The notes beneath the pieces are model-generated. The model made no database searches. It saw only the letters and a program-made list of their open reading frames with translations, and was not told the origin of the DNA. Of a DNA stretch of 64,000 nucleotides, positions 42,697 through 55,189 are shown piece after piece. Each line of letters begins with the position of its first letter. Position 1 is the first letter of the stretch. Position numbers and translations under genes: made by a program. Source of the DNA: Halichoerus grypus (taxonomy: Eukaryota > Chordata > Mammalia > Carnivora > Phocidae); contig NW_027555041.1 in the NCBI RefSeq assembly GCF_964656455.1, positions 25,102 through 89,101 on the forward strand. Reading direction: 5' to 3'.

Positions 42697-45600
42697 TTAT
42701 GTTCCACAAATAGGTGAAACCATATGATAATTGACTTTCTCTGCTTGACTTAATTCACTTAGCATAATCCCCTCCAGTCCCATCCATGTTGATATAAAAG
42801 TTGGGTATTCATCCTTTCTGATGGCTGAGTAATACTCCATTGTATATATGGACCACATCTTCTTTATCCATTCGTCCGTTGAAGGGCATCTCAGCTCTTT
42901 CCATAGTTTGGCTACTGCAGACGTTGCTGCTATGAACATTGGGGTGCATATGGCCCTTCTTTTCACTACATCTGTGTCTTTGCGGTAAATACCCAGGAGT
43001 GCAATTGCTGGGTCATAGGGTAGCTCTATTTTTAATTTTTTGAGGAACCTCCACACTGTTTTCCAAAGTGGCTGTACCAACTTGCATTCCCACCAACAGT
43101 GTAAGTGGGTTTCCCTTTCTCCACAATCTCTTCAACATTGGTTGTTTCTTGCCTTGGCAATTTTTGCCATTCTAACTGGTGTAAGGTGGTATCTCAGTGT
43201 GGTTTTGATTTGAATTTCCCTGATGGCTAATGATGATGAACACTTTTTCATGTGCCTGTTAGCCATTTGTATGTCGTCTTTGGAGAAGTGTCTGTTCATG
43301 TCTTCTGCCCATTTTTTGACTTGATTATTTGTTTTTTGGGTGTTGAGTTTGAGAAGTTCTTTATAGATCTTGGATATCAGCCCTTTGTCTATAGTGTCAT
43401 TTGCAGATATCTTCTCCCATTCTATGGGTTACCTCTTTGTTTTGTTGACTGTTTCCTTGGCTGTGCAGAAGCTTTTTATCTTGATGAAGTCCCAAAAGTT
43501 CATTTTCACTTTTGTTTCCCTTGCCTTTGGAGATGTATCATGAAAGAAGTTGTGGTGGCCGATGTCGAAGAGGTTACTGCCTATGTTCTCCTCTAGGATT
43601 TTGATGGATTCCTGTCTCACCCTGAGGTCTTTCATCCATTTTGAGTTTATCTTTGTGTATGGTGTTAGAGAATGGTCGAGTTTCATTCTTCTGCATGTGG
43701 CTGCCCAATTTTCCCAGCACCATTTATTGAAGAGACTGTCTTTTTTCCATTGCATATTTTTTGCTGCTTTGTCAAAGATTATTTGACCATAGAGTTAAGG
43801 GTCCATATCTGGGCTCTCTATTCTGTTCCATTGGTCTCTGTGTCTGTTTTTGTGTCGGTACCATGCTGTCTTGGTGATCATGGCATTGTAATATAGCTTG
43901 AAATCAGGCAACGTGATGCCCCAGCTTTGTTTTTCTTTTTCAACATTTCCTTGGCAATTCAGGGTCTTTTCTGATTCCATACAAATTTTAGGATTGTTTG
44001 TTTCAGCACTTGGAAAAATGTCATTGGAATTTTGATCAGGATGACATTGAAGGTATACATTGCTCTGGGCAGCAAGGACATTTTAACAATGTTTATTCTT
44101 CCGATCCATGAGCATGGAATGTTTTTCCATCTTTTTGTGTCTCCTTCAATTTCTTTCATGAGTGTTCTGTAGTTCCTAGAATGTAGATCCTTTACCTCTT
44201 TGGTTAGGTTTATTCCGAGGTATCTTACGGATTTTGGTGCTATTGTAAATGGAATCGATTCTCTAATTTCTTTCTCCAGTTGCATTGTTAGTGTATAAGA
44301 AAGCAACTGATTTCTGTGCATTGATTTTTGTATCCTGCCACGTTACTGAATTGCTGTATGAGTTCTAGTAATTTGGGGGTGGAGTCTTTCAGATTTTCCA
44401 CAAAAAGTATCATCTGTGAAGAGAGAGGGTTTGACTTCTTTGCCAATTTGAATACCTTTTATTTCTTTTTGTTGTCTGATTGCTGTTGCTAGGACTTCTA
44501 GTACTATGTTGAACAATAGTGGTGAGAGTGGGCATCCTTGTTGTGTTCCTGATCTTAAGGGAAAGGCTCTCAGCTTTCCCCATTGAGGATATTCAGTGTG
44601 GGTTTTTCATAGATGGATTTTATGAAATTGAGGAATGTTCCCTCTATCCCTATACTCTGAAGAGTTTTAATCAAGAAAGGATGCTGTATTTTGTCAAATA
44701 CTTTTTCTGCATTAATTGAGTGGACCATATGGTTCTTCTCTCTCCTCTTATTAATGTGTTCTATTACATTGATTAATTTGCAAATGTTGAACCACCCTTG
44801 CATCCCAGGGATAAATCCCACTTGGTTGTGGTGGATGATCCTTTTAATGTATTGTTGGATTCTATTAGCTAGGATTTTGTTGAGAATTTTGGAATCCACA
44901 TTCATCAGGGATATCGGTCTGAAATTCTCCTTTTTGATGGGGTCTTTGCCTGGTTTGGGGATTAAGGTAATGCTGGCCTCATAGAATGAGTCTGGAAGCT
45001 TTCCTTCTGCTTCTGTTTTTTGAAACAGCTTCAGGAGAATAGGTATTATTTCTTCTTTGAATGTTCAGTAGAATTCTCCAGGGAATCCATCAGGCCCTGG
45101 ACTCTTGTTTTTTTGGGAGGTTTTTGATCACTGCTTCAATCTCGTTCCTGGTTACTGGCCTATTCAGGTTTCTTCCTGTTTCAGTCTTGGTAGTTTATAG
45201 GTTTCCAGGAAGGCATCCGTTTCTTCCAAGTTGCTTAATTTATTGGCATATAGTTGTTGATAATAATTTCTAGTAATTGTTTCTATTTCCTTGGTGTTAG
45301 TCGTGGTCTCTCCCCTTTCATTCATAATTTTATTAGTTTGGGTCCTTTCTCTTTTGTTTTGGATAAGTCTGGCCAGTGGTTTATCGGTCTTATTAATTCC
45401 TTCAAAGAACCAGCTTTTAGTTTTGTTGATCTCATCTACTGTGTTTCTGGTTTCTAATTCATTGATCTCTGCTCTAATCTTAATTATTTCTCTTCTAATG
45501 CATGGCTTAGGCATTGTTTGTTGCTTTTTCTCCAGTTCTTTAAGGTGTAAAGTTGCTTGGTGAATTTGGGATTTTTCTATTTTTTTGAGTGAGGCTTGGA

Positions 45601-46690
45601 TGGCTACGTATTTTCCCCTTAGGACCGCCTCTGCAGTATCCCATAGATTTTGGACCGATGTGTTTTTGTTTTCGTTGGTTTCCATGAATTGTTTAAGTTC
45701 TTCTTTGATTTCCTGGTTGACCCAAACATTCTTGAGCAGAGTGGTCTTTAGCTTCCAAGTGTTTGAATTTCTTCCAAATTTTTTTTGGGGATTGAGTTCC
45801 AGTTTTAAAGCATTATGGTCTGAGAATATGCAGGGAATAATCTCAATCTTTTGGTATTGGTTGAGACCTGATTTGTGACCCAGTATGTGTTCTATTCTGG
45901 AGAAAGTTCCATGTGCGCTCGAGAAGAATGAGTATTCTGTTGTTTTAGGGTAGAATGTTCTGTATATATCTATGAGGTCCATTTGGTCCAGCGCGTCATT
46001 CAAACCTCTTGTTTCTTTGTTGATTTTCTGCTTGGATGATCTGTCTGTTGCTGAGAGTGGAGTATTGAGGTCTCCTACAATTAATGTATTATTGTCAATA
46101 TGCCTATTTTGGTTAACAGTTGGCTTATGTATTTGGCTGCTCCCATGTTGGGGGCGTAGATATTTACAATTGTTAGATCTTCTTGTTGGATAGACCCTTT
46201 AAGATGATATAGTGTCCTTCTGTGTCTCTAACTACAGTCTTTAGCTTAAAATCTAATTTGTCTGGGGACGCCTGGGTGGCTCAGTTGGTTAAGCGACGGC
46301 CTTCGGCTCAGGTCATGATCCTGGAGTCCCGGGATCAAGTCCCGCATCGGGCTCCCTGCTCGGCAGGGAGTCTGCTTCTCCCTCTGACCCTCCTCCCTCT
46401 CATGCTCTCTGTCTCTCATTCTCTCTCTCTCAAATAAATAAATAAAATCTTTAAAAAAAAAAAAAAAAAATCTAATTTGTCTGATGTAAGAATTCCTACC
46501 CCAGCTTTCTTTTGAGGTCTATTGGCATGGAAGATGGATCTCCATCCCTTCACTTCCAGTCTGGATATATCTTTAGGTTCAAAATGAGTCTCTTATAGGC
46601 AGCATATGGATAGGTCCTGTCTTTTTATCCAGTCTGCAACCCTGTGCCATTTTACGAGGGCATTTAGGCTGTTCATGTTTAGAGTGATTA
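42697..46690 (-). pseudogene. L1 ORF2 remnant (endonuclease and reverse transcriptase)
   Basis: L1 ORF2 normally cuts target DNA and reverse-transcribes its own RNA. Here it survives as separate open pieces: 45164-46003 (end of the endonuclease domain, with a SDH motif, and the following linker), 44570-44905 (RT fingers region), 43959-44321, 43429-43755 and 42697-43080 (C-terminal part ending near SQAEKVNYHMVSP). In the RT active-site region the usual FADD reads FTDD. Frameshifts, stops and an inserted SINE separate the pieces. The 5' limit is approximate. Confidence 0.88.
46265..46466 (+). mobile_element. Can-SINE inserted in the L1 ORF2 remnant
   Basis: Perfect target duplication 'aaaatctaatttgtctg' on both sides. 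Confidence 0.95.
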
Positions 46691-46869
46691 TTGAAAGATA
46701 TGTATTGTCATCATGTTGCCTGTGAAGTCCTTGTTTCTATAGATTGTCTCTCTAAATTTCTATTCTGTATCACTCTTGGGGTCTTTTTTCCTTTAATAGA
46801 AACCCCCTTAATATTTCTTGCAGGGCTGGCTTAGCGGTCACACATTCTTTCAGTTTCTGCCGGTCTTGG

Positions 46870-47600
46870 AAGCTCTGCATCTCTCCATCCATTCTGAATG
46901 ACAGCTTTGCCAGATAAAGTATTCTTGGCTGCATGTTCTTCTCAATTAGTACCCTGAATATGTCTTGCCAGCCCTTTCTGGCTTACCAGGTCTCTGTGGA
47001 TAGGTCTGATGTTATTCTGATGTTCCTCCCTCTGTATCTAAGGAATCTCTTCCCCCTACCTGCCCTTAAGATGGTTTCCTTGGTTCTAAGATTTGCAAGT
47101 TTTACTATTACATGCCAGGGCATTGGTCTGTTTTCCTTGATCTCGAGAGGGGTCCTCTCTGCCTCTAGGACACGAATGCTTGTTTCATTCCCTAGATTAG
47201 GGAAGTTCTCAGCTACGATTTGCTCAGCTATATCATCTCGTCCTGTCTCTCTCTCCACTCCCCCAGGGATCCAAATAATTCTGACATTGGAACGTTTCAT
47301 GGCATCACTTATTTCTCTAATTCTGTTTTCATGGATTTTAAGCTGTTTCTCCCAGGCCTCCTTTTTCCTTCTTTTCTATCAATTTGTCTTCTGGATCACT
47401 AATTCGTTCTTCTGCCTTGTTTACCCTAGCTGTTAGAGTATCTAGATTAGATTGGATCTCATTGATAGCATTTTTAAGTTCTGCCAGTTCAGCTTTCATT
47501 TCTGCCATTAATCGATTTCTCCATTCTAGCCATCGTCTTCATAACTGTTACCCTGAAGTCCATTTCCAGCATCTTGGTTATATCTGTATCCATTTATAAA
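46870..47600 (-). pseudogene. L1 ORF1 remnant
   Basis: ORF1 encodes the L1 RNA-binding chaperone. The piece at 46983-47300 keeps the RNA-recognition-like core (motif RIIWIPGGVERE). Upstream, the coiled-coil part is read in another frame near 47384-47595. Frameshifts separate the two. The limits are approximate. Confidence 0.82.
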
Positions 47601-47639
47601 TCTGTGGCAGAAGTCACAGTCTCTGAGTCTTTCCTGTTT

Positions 47640-48535
47640 TGGGGGTTCCTCCTCCTAGTCATTTTGTTGAGGGGTGGTTGAGGGAATGTACAGTGTCCAA
47701 ATTACCACAACCCAAGCAAGATGCACCTGTTCATAGGGACCTTAGGGTTGTTGGCCTCTTGTTCTCCCAGCCTTCTGGGGGGGGGCCTGCTGCGCTGTTA
47801 CTCAGGCAACCCTGTTTGGGCAGAATTGCCCTGCTCCCTTTGCGGGGGGATGGGCTCAGTGAAAATCGGTTTTGGGGGGCTTTTTTTTTCTTGTGGCTTT
47901 CCCTGGAGGCTTTCCGCGTCTCTTCCGAGAGTCAGAGCAGAAGAGATGGCTTCCAACCCTCTGCCTCAGAGCAGAGAGATCGCAGTCTGTTCTTCAGTGA
48001 GCTCTCCAGTCTACATCCTCTCCGTTTCTCTCTGTGCTGCTAAAAAACTGCAGCGTCCTGGGTTGTGTGCCCCTCAGCAGCGCTCCCAGTCCTTGCCTCC
48101 AGGTCAGGGCACATTTCTGCCCTTTGTGCTTATAAAACCGCCAGCCGCCCCCAGTTCACACACGTGGCCCAGCCGCTCTGGTTTCAGTCCAGGGGGCTGC
48201 CCTAAAGTCCTTTCCCCGTCGCTACCCGTCTGCGAGCCTGTGCCCGGTCCCCAGTGCAGGAGGCCATCGCTCACTGGCGGTGTAGTATCCCGATGGCTCA
48301 GCTCCCTCCCCCTTTCATTTATCCTCCGATATATGCCCACGGAATCACACCTCCCTACTTCGTACCTTGACACCAACTGCTTGCCATATTCTGTTTGTAG
48401 AGATCCAGATATATTTTCTTACATCTCAGACTGATTTCGTGGGTGTTCAGACTGCTCTGGTAGATACACAGCTCAGTTCAGGGGACCGGTTGGAATAGGG
48501 TCCCCTACTCCTCCGCCATCTTTTCCTCCCATCTG
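47640..48535 (-). promoter_or_regulatory. L1 5' UTR, CpG-containing internal promoter
   Basis: GC-rich leader of the full-length L1. Such leaders drive L1 transcription and often contain an antisense promoter. The 237-residue open frame on the + strand here (47721-48434) is a by-product of GC content. Confidence 0.65.
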
Positions 48536-48548
48536 TTTAGCATTATAT

Positions 48549-50740
48549 TAATATTTTTGTACTTCTTAAAATATTGTAAATGGTATTTTTAATTGCTATA
48601 TAAAATTTAATCATTTAGATGTACTTTGATTTTACCCAGCCATTCCCTTTCTGTTGGGCATTTAGATTATTTCAGCACTTTTGGATTTTATAACATTTTT
48701 ACTATTATATTGATATATCACTCTGTAAACATTTCTGACTATTTCTAGAAATGGAATACCTGTTCAGTGGTTATGAACATGTTGAAAATCCTGATACACA
48801 GTGCCCAGTTACTTTCCAAAAAGAGCATACCAATCTATACTCCATCAGCAGTTTCTGAAAGTTTCTGTCGCATTGGACCTTCTCAGCATTCATTATTCTT
48901 GAGCTTTTAAATATTTTCTTGTTTTAAATTTTTTATTTAAATTCAATTAACATAGTATTATCAGTTTCAGAGATTGAATTTAGTGATTCATCAGTTGCAT
49001 ATAATTAATTTCTAATTCAGCAAAAAATATCATTTTAGTTTTCTTTGATTTACTGGTATGATTTTTTTTCACATATTTATCATTGTTTTATATTTACTCT
49101 TCTATAAATTGTCAGTAGTCTTTGCAAATTTTTCTATTGAACTATTAGTCTTTCCTTATTTCTACAAGCACCTTTTGTAGTACAGATGCTAACCATTGTT
49201 TAGTTGTAGTTATGGTGGATTTTCCACATTTCTGACTTGATTTTTAACTGTGCTTATAATGGTTTTTGATGTGCACAATTTTGTCAGGTTTAACTAGTCC
49301 AACTTTTTCTTTTGTGATCTGTTTTTTTATTGATATAATTTCCATCCAAAAGTCAAATATATACTTGTATTTCCTTCTGGTTTGTGTGGTCTGTCTTCTT
49401 TTTCACATAACTATTTAATCCATCCCTAATTATTTTGATGTATCATATGAGATGAGATTTTTAAGTGACACTTTTTTTTAATCTTGGGTTTAATTCTTAA
49501 ATTTGCCAGTTTGTTTCTAGCTACCTATTCTGGTCCATTATTAGCCTCTGTTTTTGTGACAAAACTGTAAAGATTTAATTATTGTGATTTTTAATTACAT
49601 ACTTTTATATGATAATGTTCTGCTGTCTGGTGGTATATCCTGTTTTGTTTTGGTTTTTTTTTTCCAAAGTCTTCTTAAGTAGTTCCTTTCTGTTCTGTTT
49701 TTCTTTTCATTTTTTCCCCCAGGTAAATTACATCACTTTGCAAGTGTTCAACAACTATAATGTAATTTTAGCCAAAATGATTGAAATTCTGTTTTAGTTG
49801 TTGAATTTTGTAAAAATTGACATGTTTTCAGTATTTCATATTTTCATTCAAAAATGTTGTATATCTTTTTATTCAAGTCATCAGGTATGATTCTCTACAC
49901 AACCTATGTAGCTGCCTCTATGTTAAGTTTCACACTTGTATTTCATGAATGTAGGCAACTTAGTCTAGTTGGTTCACTTCTGTACTCCAAAATTAAAAAC
50001 TGCCTGGCATATAAGAAATGCTTAGTAAATGTTAATTACACAGATTTTTACATGATTTGCTTCTTTTAAATTGTGAATTAAATCCATGTTTTCTACTATT
50101 TCTTTAACCAGTAATTATGGTCTCAAAATGTTTGAGTCCAGTTGTATTGCTGAATTATTGTATTATTTATAAAATTTATTTTTTTGAGTCTTGGGTTTTT
50201 CATGAAGAAATTTGTCTGCAAATATTTTGTGATCTATTTTCTGTTGATTTTATTTCACGTTCTATTTATTTTAATTAGATTTTCACACCCAGTGGTATAG
50301 TGATGAGAGTGGGCATGTATGTTTTGTTTCTGATTTCAGTGCAAATGTCTCTAAAATTTATATTAAGGATTATATTGACTATTGGCTTAAGATAGATAAT
50401 CCTTATTATGTTGAGGAAGCATGCTTTATTACTAGATTTTTCAAGGGTTATTATCAGAAAAAGATTTTGGTACATTTCAATAGTGATAGCTTTGATGTGG
50501 AAAACAGATTGGGAAATAGTGGTCTATAGTTTAGTTTTGTTTTTGTTAAATGTGTGATACCTATATCAGATTTTGGTATCCAATTTATGCTAAATAAAGT
50601 GAATTAGGTGGTTTTCCATTTGTTTTTATGGTTTTTTTCCTCCTGTAACTTTCCATTATTTATTTGGGGGCAGGGGATTAGAAAGTTTAAAAGAAAATAC
50701 TAGTACAATCTTCTGGTCCTGGAATCCTAGGGGAGTTAAT
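48549..50740 (-). mobile_element. Very old L1 sequence, antisense, degraded
   Basis: Scattered reversed L1 text: 'acccagccattccctttctg', 'tgatgagagtgggcatgta', 'cttattatgttgaggaagc'. A short younger L1 3' UTR piece lies at about 48926-49012 ('attaacatagtattatcag'). Parts of this stretch cannot be assigned; no WBP4 exon 10 seen. Confidence 0.5.
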
Positions 50741-50756
50741 TTTTGATAACTTTTTA

Positions 50757-50987
50757 TTTATTTATTTATTTATTTATTTATTTTAAAGATTTTATTTATT
50801 CATTTGAGACACAGAGATACAGAGAGAGAGAGAGAGAGAAAGCATGAGTAGGGAGAGAGGCAGAGGGAGAGGAAGAAGCAGGCTCCCGGCTGAGCCAGGA
50901 GCCCAATGTGGGGCTCGATCCCAGGACCCTGGGATCATGACCTGAGCCGAAGGCAGACGCTTAACCATCTGAGCCAGCCAGGTGCCC
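50757..50987 (-). mobile_element. Can-SINE, minus strand
   Basis: Starts with a (TTTA)n tail. Target duplication 'tttgataacttttta' on both sides. Contains a short (GA)n. Confidence 0.94.
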
Positions 50988-51004
50988 TTTGATAACTTTT
51001 TAGA

Positions 51005-51180
51005 TTCATGCTTACTGTCTATGTGACTGTGGGCAAATTGCCTAATCTACCTGAGCCTCAATTTTTTCATTTGTAAAATAGCATAATACTAGTTCCAATT
51101 TCTAATTTATTGTGAAGACTAAATTAGAAAAGACAAATTAACACAGCACCATGTATGCAGTTGGTATCTAGAACACCTAA
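51005..51180 (+). repeat. MIR SINE remnant
   Basis: 'tatgtgactgtgggcaaatt', 'ctgagcctcaattttttcat' and 'ttgtaaaatagcataatac' follow the MIR core order. Confidence 0.7.
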
Positions 51181-51397
51181 GCACCCAATAACTTAACACA
51201 CTCCAGCTATTATTCTTGGGTAGTAGAGGAGTAGTAGTTTCTTTGATAATTTATATTTTCCCCGTATCTTGTATTTCATCAAAGGTTTAAATATTAAAAC
51301 ATATGGTAATACATTGAACTTTCTGTATAATTTAAGTTTTACAGATGTCAATGCCTCCTTTTAAATTTTTATTTTTTTCTTTTGTAATATTTCCTAA

Positions 51398-51928
51398 AGA
51401 ATTTTCTACCACTTTATTGAGATATAATTGACATATCACACTGTATAAGCTTAAGGCATACAATGTGTTGATTTGATACACTTAATGTATTGCAAAATGA
51501 TTACCACAATAGTGTTAGCTAGCACCTCCATCATGTCACACAAATACCATTTTTTTTAACGGTGAGAACATTTAAGATCTAGTCAGTTAGCAAATTTAAA
51601 GTATATAATACAGTTTTGTTAACTATAATTACCGTACTATACATTAGATAACCAAAATTAAAATTGTTAATCATCTTATTGGAAGTTTGTACCCTTTGAC
51701 CAATCTCCCCATTTCCCCAGCCTCCCTCACATCCTAGTAACCACAAGTATTCTGTTTCTATGAGTTTGGGTGATTTAGACTTCACATATAAATGATACCA
51801 TATTTGCCTTTCTTTGTCTAAATTAGTTCAGTTAGCATAACGCCCTCAAGATCCAACCATGTTGTCACAAATGGTAGATGACCTTCTTTCTCATTGCTAA
51901 ATAATATTCCATTGTATATATACAGGTT
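51398..51928 (-). mobile_element. L1 3' fragment, antisense
   Basis: 'tttattgagatataattgac', 'tgaccaatctccccatttcc' and 'aatattccattgtatatat' mark reversed L1 3' UTR and ORF2 end. Confidence 0.75.
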
Positions 51929-51979
51929 TTGTCCGCTATCCAAAAATAGAGCATTCTTGTGAAATCTTCTGTAAACCCA

Positions 51980-54080
51980 AATGGCATAAAATTAAAATTC
52001 TACTTTTTGCCATTTTAATTACTGTGTGTCTTGATGTGGACCTCCTTGGGTTGATTTTGTTGGGGGCTCTCTACACCTCTTGGATCTGGATTTCTGTTTC
52101 CTTCCTCAATTTGGCTGTTATTTCTTCAAATAAATTTTCTGCCCCTTTTCTCTCTCCTCTCCTTCCAGAATCTCTATAATGTGAATGTTATAACACTGAT
52201 GATGTCACCAAGTTCCCTAAGTCTGTTTACATTTTTTCCTCTCTCTCCAATTCAGCTTGATGGCTTTCCATTATCTGTTCTTCAGGTCAGTGATCCGTTC
52301 TTCTGCTCCTTCTAGTCTACTATTTATTCCATTTAATGTACTTTTAGTTTCATATATTGAGTTCTTCATTTCTGTTTGGTTCTTTTTTATGTTTTCTATC
52401 TCTTTGTTGAGGGTCTCACTGAGGTGCTCCACTCTTTTCTCAAGTCCAATGAGTATCTTTATGATGATGATTTTAAGTTCTCTGTCAGGTGTATTATCTG
52501 TTTTGTTTAGCTCTCTTGCTGTGATTTTGTCTTGTTCTTTAATTTGGGATATATTCATCTGTCTGTTCATTTCCTCTAACTCTCTGTGTCTGTTTTTTTT
52601 TTTTCCTCTGTTTCTGTGTCTTAGGAAAGTCAGCTACCTCTCCTGCTCTTGAAAGTAATGGACTTAATGAAGAAGAGGTTCTGTAGTGCCCTGCCGTGCA
52701 ATGTCCCCCTGTTCACGTGGCACTTCGGGGGTGTCTCTTATGTGTGTTGTATGCATCCTACTGCTGTGGCTGAGCAGTGTTTGCCTTCAGACCAGTCATC
52801 TGCAATGGCTCTCTTTGCCTTTTGGGGGCACAGTTTTGTTCATGTGTTATAAGTGGGCCAGTCTGGGGCCGCCTTGATTTGAGTCAGACCCGGTGTTTGC
52901 CAGAGATGCAATAGCAGCAAAATACAGAGCACTTCCTCTGTGTTGTCGCCTGAGAAGCTTTCATTGATGGGCAGGGCCTGTAGTCAAACCCGATGTCTGC
53001 CCCAGCCCACTACTGGGGCTTCAGTAGGACTGGTGTGTCTGGTTATCTTCCCCTTACCCCAGGACAAAAGTCACTTTGGAATTGTGCTGGTCCCTATCAG
53101 GGCTGCTTGCACACTGCCATGTTTATGGCTTTGCTTCAGGTGGGCCCTGGCCAAGGGCATTTTGGAGGGGTCTCAGTCTTCAGGAGAATACAGGGGGCAG
53201 GGGCGTAGCGTTAGCAAGGTTTGTGTAGGTCTCTTGTGGGAAGGGACCTGGAGCCACTTTAGAAAACTGCCACAGGGCTGGAGGGGACCAGTCCTCAGGA
53301 GAAAGAGGTGGTGGGGCATGGTGCCAGCAAGGTCTGCACTGGTCTGCTACAGGAAGGGACCTGCAGGGTTGGAGGGGGCAGGTCTGTAGAAGGAGGGGGA
53401 TGCACTGTTAGCAAGCTAAGTGGAATGTATTAGCACTGCATTGATTCCTACAGGTGTCCATGTGTCTAGGCTACGGGTATGGGGGAGGTAAATGGCACTT
53501 GCCACCTCCTTTGTTCCTGGAAAAGTATCCTAAAGATTCCTGCCCCTCCAAAAGATCCCTAGTGCTCCAACACATACTCTGAGACCAGTAAGTAAATCTC
53601 CTTTCTGTACACTCTAGGCATTTTTCCATCTGCTGCCTCTGTGCTTTTTCTCTACACAGGGCTATTTGTCGTGCTGTTTCTTTAAGGGTAGGGACTCAGG
53701 TTCCATTGACCTCCAGCTCTCCCACAGCCAAGCCCAATGATTTTTAAAGTTCCAGATGTTAAGCTCACTGATTGTAAGAACTTGCAAAATTAGTCCCCTC
53801 TGGTTTTCAAAGCAGTGTTACAGGGATTCATCTTCCTAGTGCAGGTTCCTGGTGCCTAAAGTGAGTGTCTGTCTCTCTCCCTTCTCCTTGCCCACGGCAT
53901 TCCTCCCTTCCACAGTCTTGTGGCTCTGACTGCATCTCCACCCTTCCTACCCTCTTTGGTGTGGCCTCTTCTCTACATTTAACTGTGGAGAGTCTATTCT
54001 GCCAGTCTTTAGGTCATTTTTCTGGGCTATTTACACTGATGTGGGTATTATCCAGTTGTATGCATGGGACAAGGTGAGCT
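51980..54080 (-). mobile_element. L1 5' part, antisense (ORF1 remnant and 5' UTR)
   Basis: The minus-strand frame at 52271-52570 is the coiled-coil part of L1 ORF1 (ends INSRLEGAEERITDLKNR). From about 52640 to 54080 a GC-richer stretch of internally repetitive 'ggaagggacctg' phrases is the L1 5' UTR. The same arrangement recurs at 62240-64000, so the two are copies of one L1 family. Broken. Confidence 0.72.
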
Positions 54081-54089
54081 TAGGATCTT

Positions 54090-54555
54090 CCCATTCCACC
54101 ACCTTCCCAGAAGTCCTCCAGCCATTATTTCTTTATATAAGCTTTCCACTCCTTTCTCCCTCCCTTTTCCTTCTGAGACTATAATGATGCATATATTATT
54201 TTTATTGATGGTGTCCCAGAAGTTCCGTAGCCTGGCTTCTTCATTCTTTTCACTTTTTTTCTCCTCTGATTAGCTAATTTCCAATATCTATCTTCAAGCT
54301 CTCATATTCTTTCTTCTGCTTGATCTAGTCTGTCGTTGAAGCTCCCTCTCTGTTGAATTCTTCAATTCAGTCGTTGTATTCTTTAGCACCAAAACCTTTT
54401 TGGTTCCTTTTTGTTTTCTGTCTCTTTGTTGAACTTTGAATGAAGGTTCCTTGATTTCATTGTTTCTGGAACAATTTAGTGTTGTATTTTTGCTTACTTT
54501 TTCATTTGGTGATTTTCCAGAATAGTATTTGTTTTTGTTACCCTTAAAAATAAAA
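54090..54555 (-). mobile_element. Older L1 ORF1-region fragment, antisense
   Basis: 'tttcttctgcttgatctagt' and 'ctgtctctttgttgaacttt' match reversed L1 ORF1/5' region of an older subfamily. Confidence 0.55.
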
Positions 54556-54561
54556 TTGCCA

Positions 54562-54740
54562 GGGGCACCTGGGTGGCTCAGTCAGTTAAGTGTGGACTCT
54601 TGATTTTGGCTTAGGTCATGATCTCAGGGTTGTGAGATCGAGCCCCACATCGGACTCTGCACTGGGCATGGAGCCTGCTTAAGATTCTCTCTCTCCCTTT
54701 CCTCCACCCTCTCCCCCCCTGCAAGTGCATGCTCTCAATC
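54562..54740 (+). mobile_element. Can-SINE, tail missing
   Basis: Head 'ggggcacctgggtggctcag' and body are present, but the element stops at 'gcatgctctca' with no A-rich tail, just before the LTR. Confidence 0.88.
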
Positions 54741-54744
54741 AGTC

Positions 54745-55177
54745 TGCCAGTTCTTTACTAGCAAAAATGGGTTTATTCAGGAATAGCAGAGAATTGCAAT
54801 GCAGGACAAGCAAACTATGGCAAAACCATAGGCAAGTCCAGAGAACAAAAGAGAGAAACGCTCTTTTATAGAGGAAAGGGGGATATTGGGAAGGCTATTA
54901 TGAACAAAATAGGTCCATTGGAGTAAACTGGGAACTTGAACTATAGTGGCTTTTCATTGGCTGAGTTGTGATGGTCTCATATTGGCTGGACTGTTTGCTG
55001 GGGTGGGGGTGGAGAAGGAAAGCCTCCCTCCTGCTGGAATACTAATGTGGGTCCTTTCTCTTCCTGTTGGGTTTGCAACTGAGGAGTGGTAGGGTGTGAA
55101 AGCTCCCCCCGCTGGCCTCCTGACTCCATTCTAAATGAAGTTTCCTTTTATTAAAATTTTAGAATCCCCACCCTCCA
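54745..55177 (-). mobile_element. Solo LTR of an endogenous retrovirus, antisense
   Basis: Read on the minus strand it begins TG, has a TATA box (CTATAAAAGAG, about 54862-54873), and about 90 bases later the polyadenylation signal AATAAA (54772-54777), then ends in CA. That spacing is typical of a retroviral U3-R-U5 LTR of about 430 bp. No viral genes adjoin it. Family and exact ends are uncertain, and I see no clear target duplication. Confidence 0.6.
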
Positions 55178-55189
55178 CTTTTTTTTTTT

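Larger units (their letters stand above)
42407..48535 (-). mobile_element. Nearly full-length carnivore L1, antisense to WBP4
   Basis: Bounded by a 13-bp target duplication, 'tttagcattatat' (42394-42406 and 48536-48548). Read on the minus strand it starts with the L1 5' end (GGAGGAAAAGATGGCGGAGG), a GC-rich 5' UTR to about 47600, then ORF1, ORF2 and a 3' UTR. A SINE was added later. Without that SINE the element is about 5.9 kb. The reading frames are broken in many places, so it cannot move on its own. Confidence 0.95.

Noticed and set aside
45164..46003. 279-residue minus-strand frame as a possible host gene
   Set aside because: It is a piece of L1 ORF2 (endonuclease end and linker) inside a bounded L1 insertion, with the rest of the ORF in other frames.
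47721..48434. 237-residue open frame on the + strand
   Set aside because: It is the reverse of the GC-rich L1 5' UTR and shows no known domain; open by composition.
52940..53389. 149-residue frame on the + strand
   Set aside because: Antisense to an L1 5' UTR; internally repetitive, with no domain.
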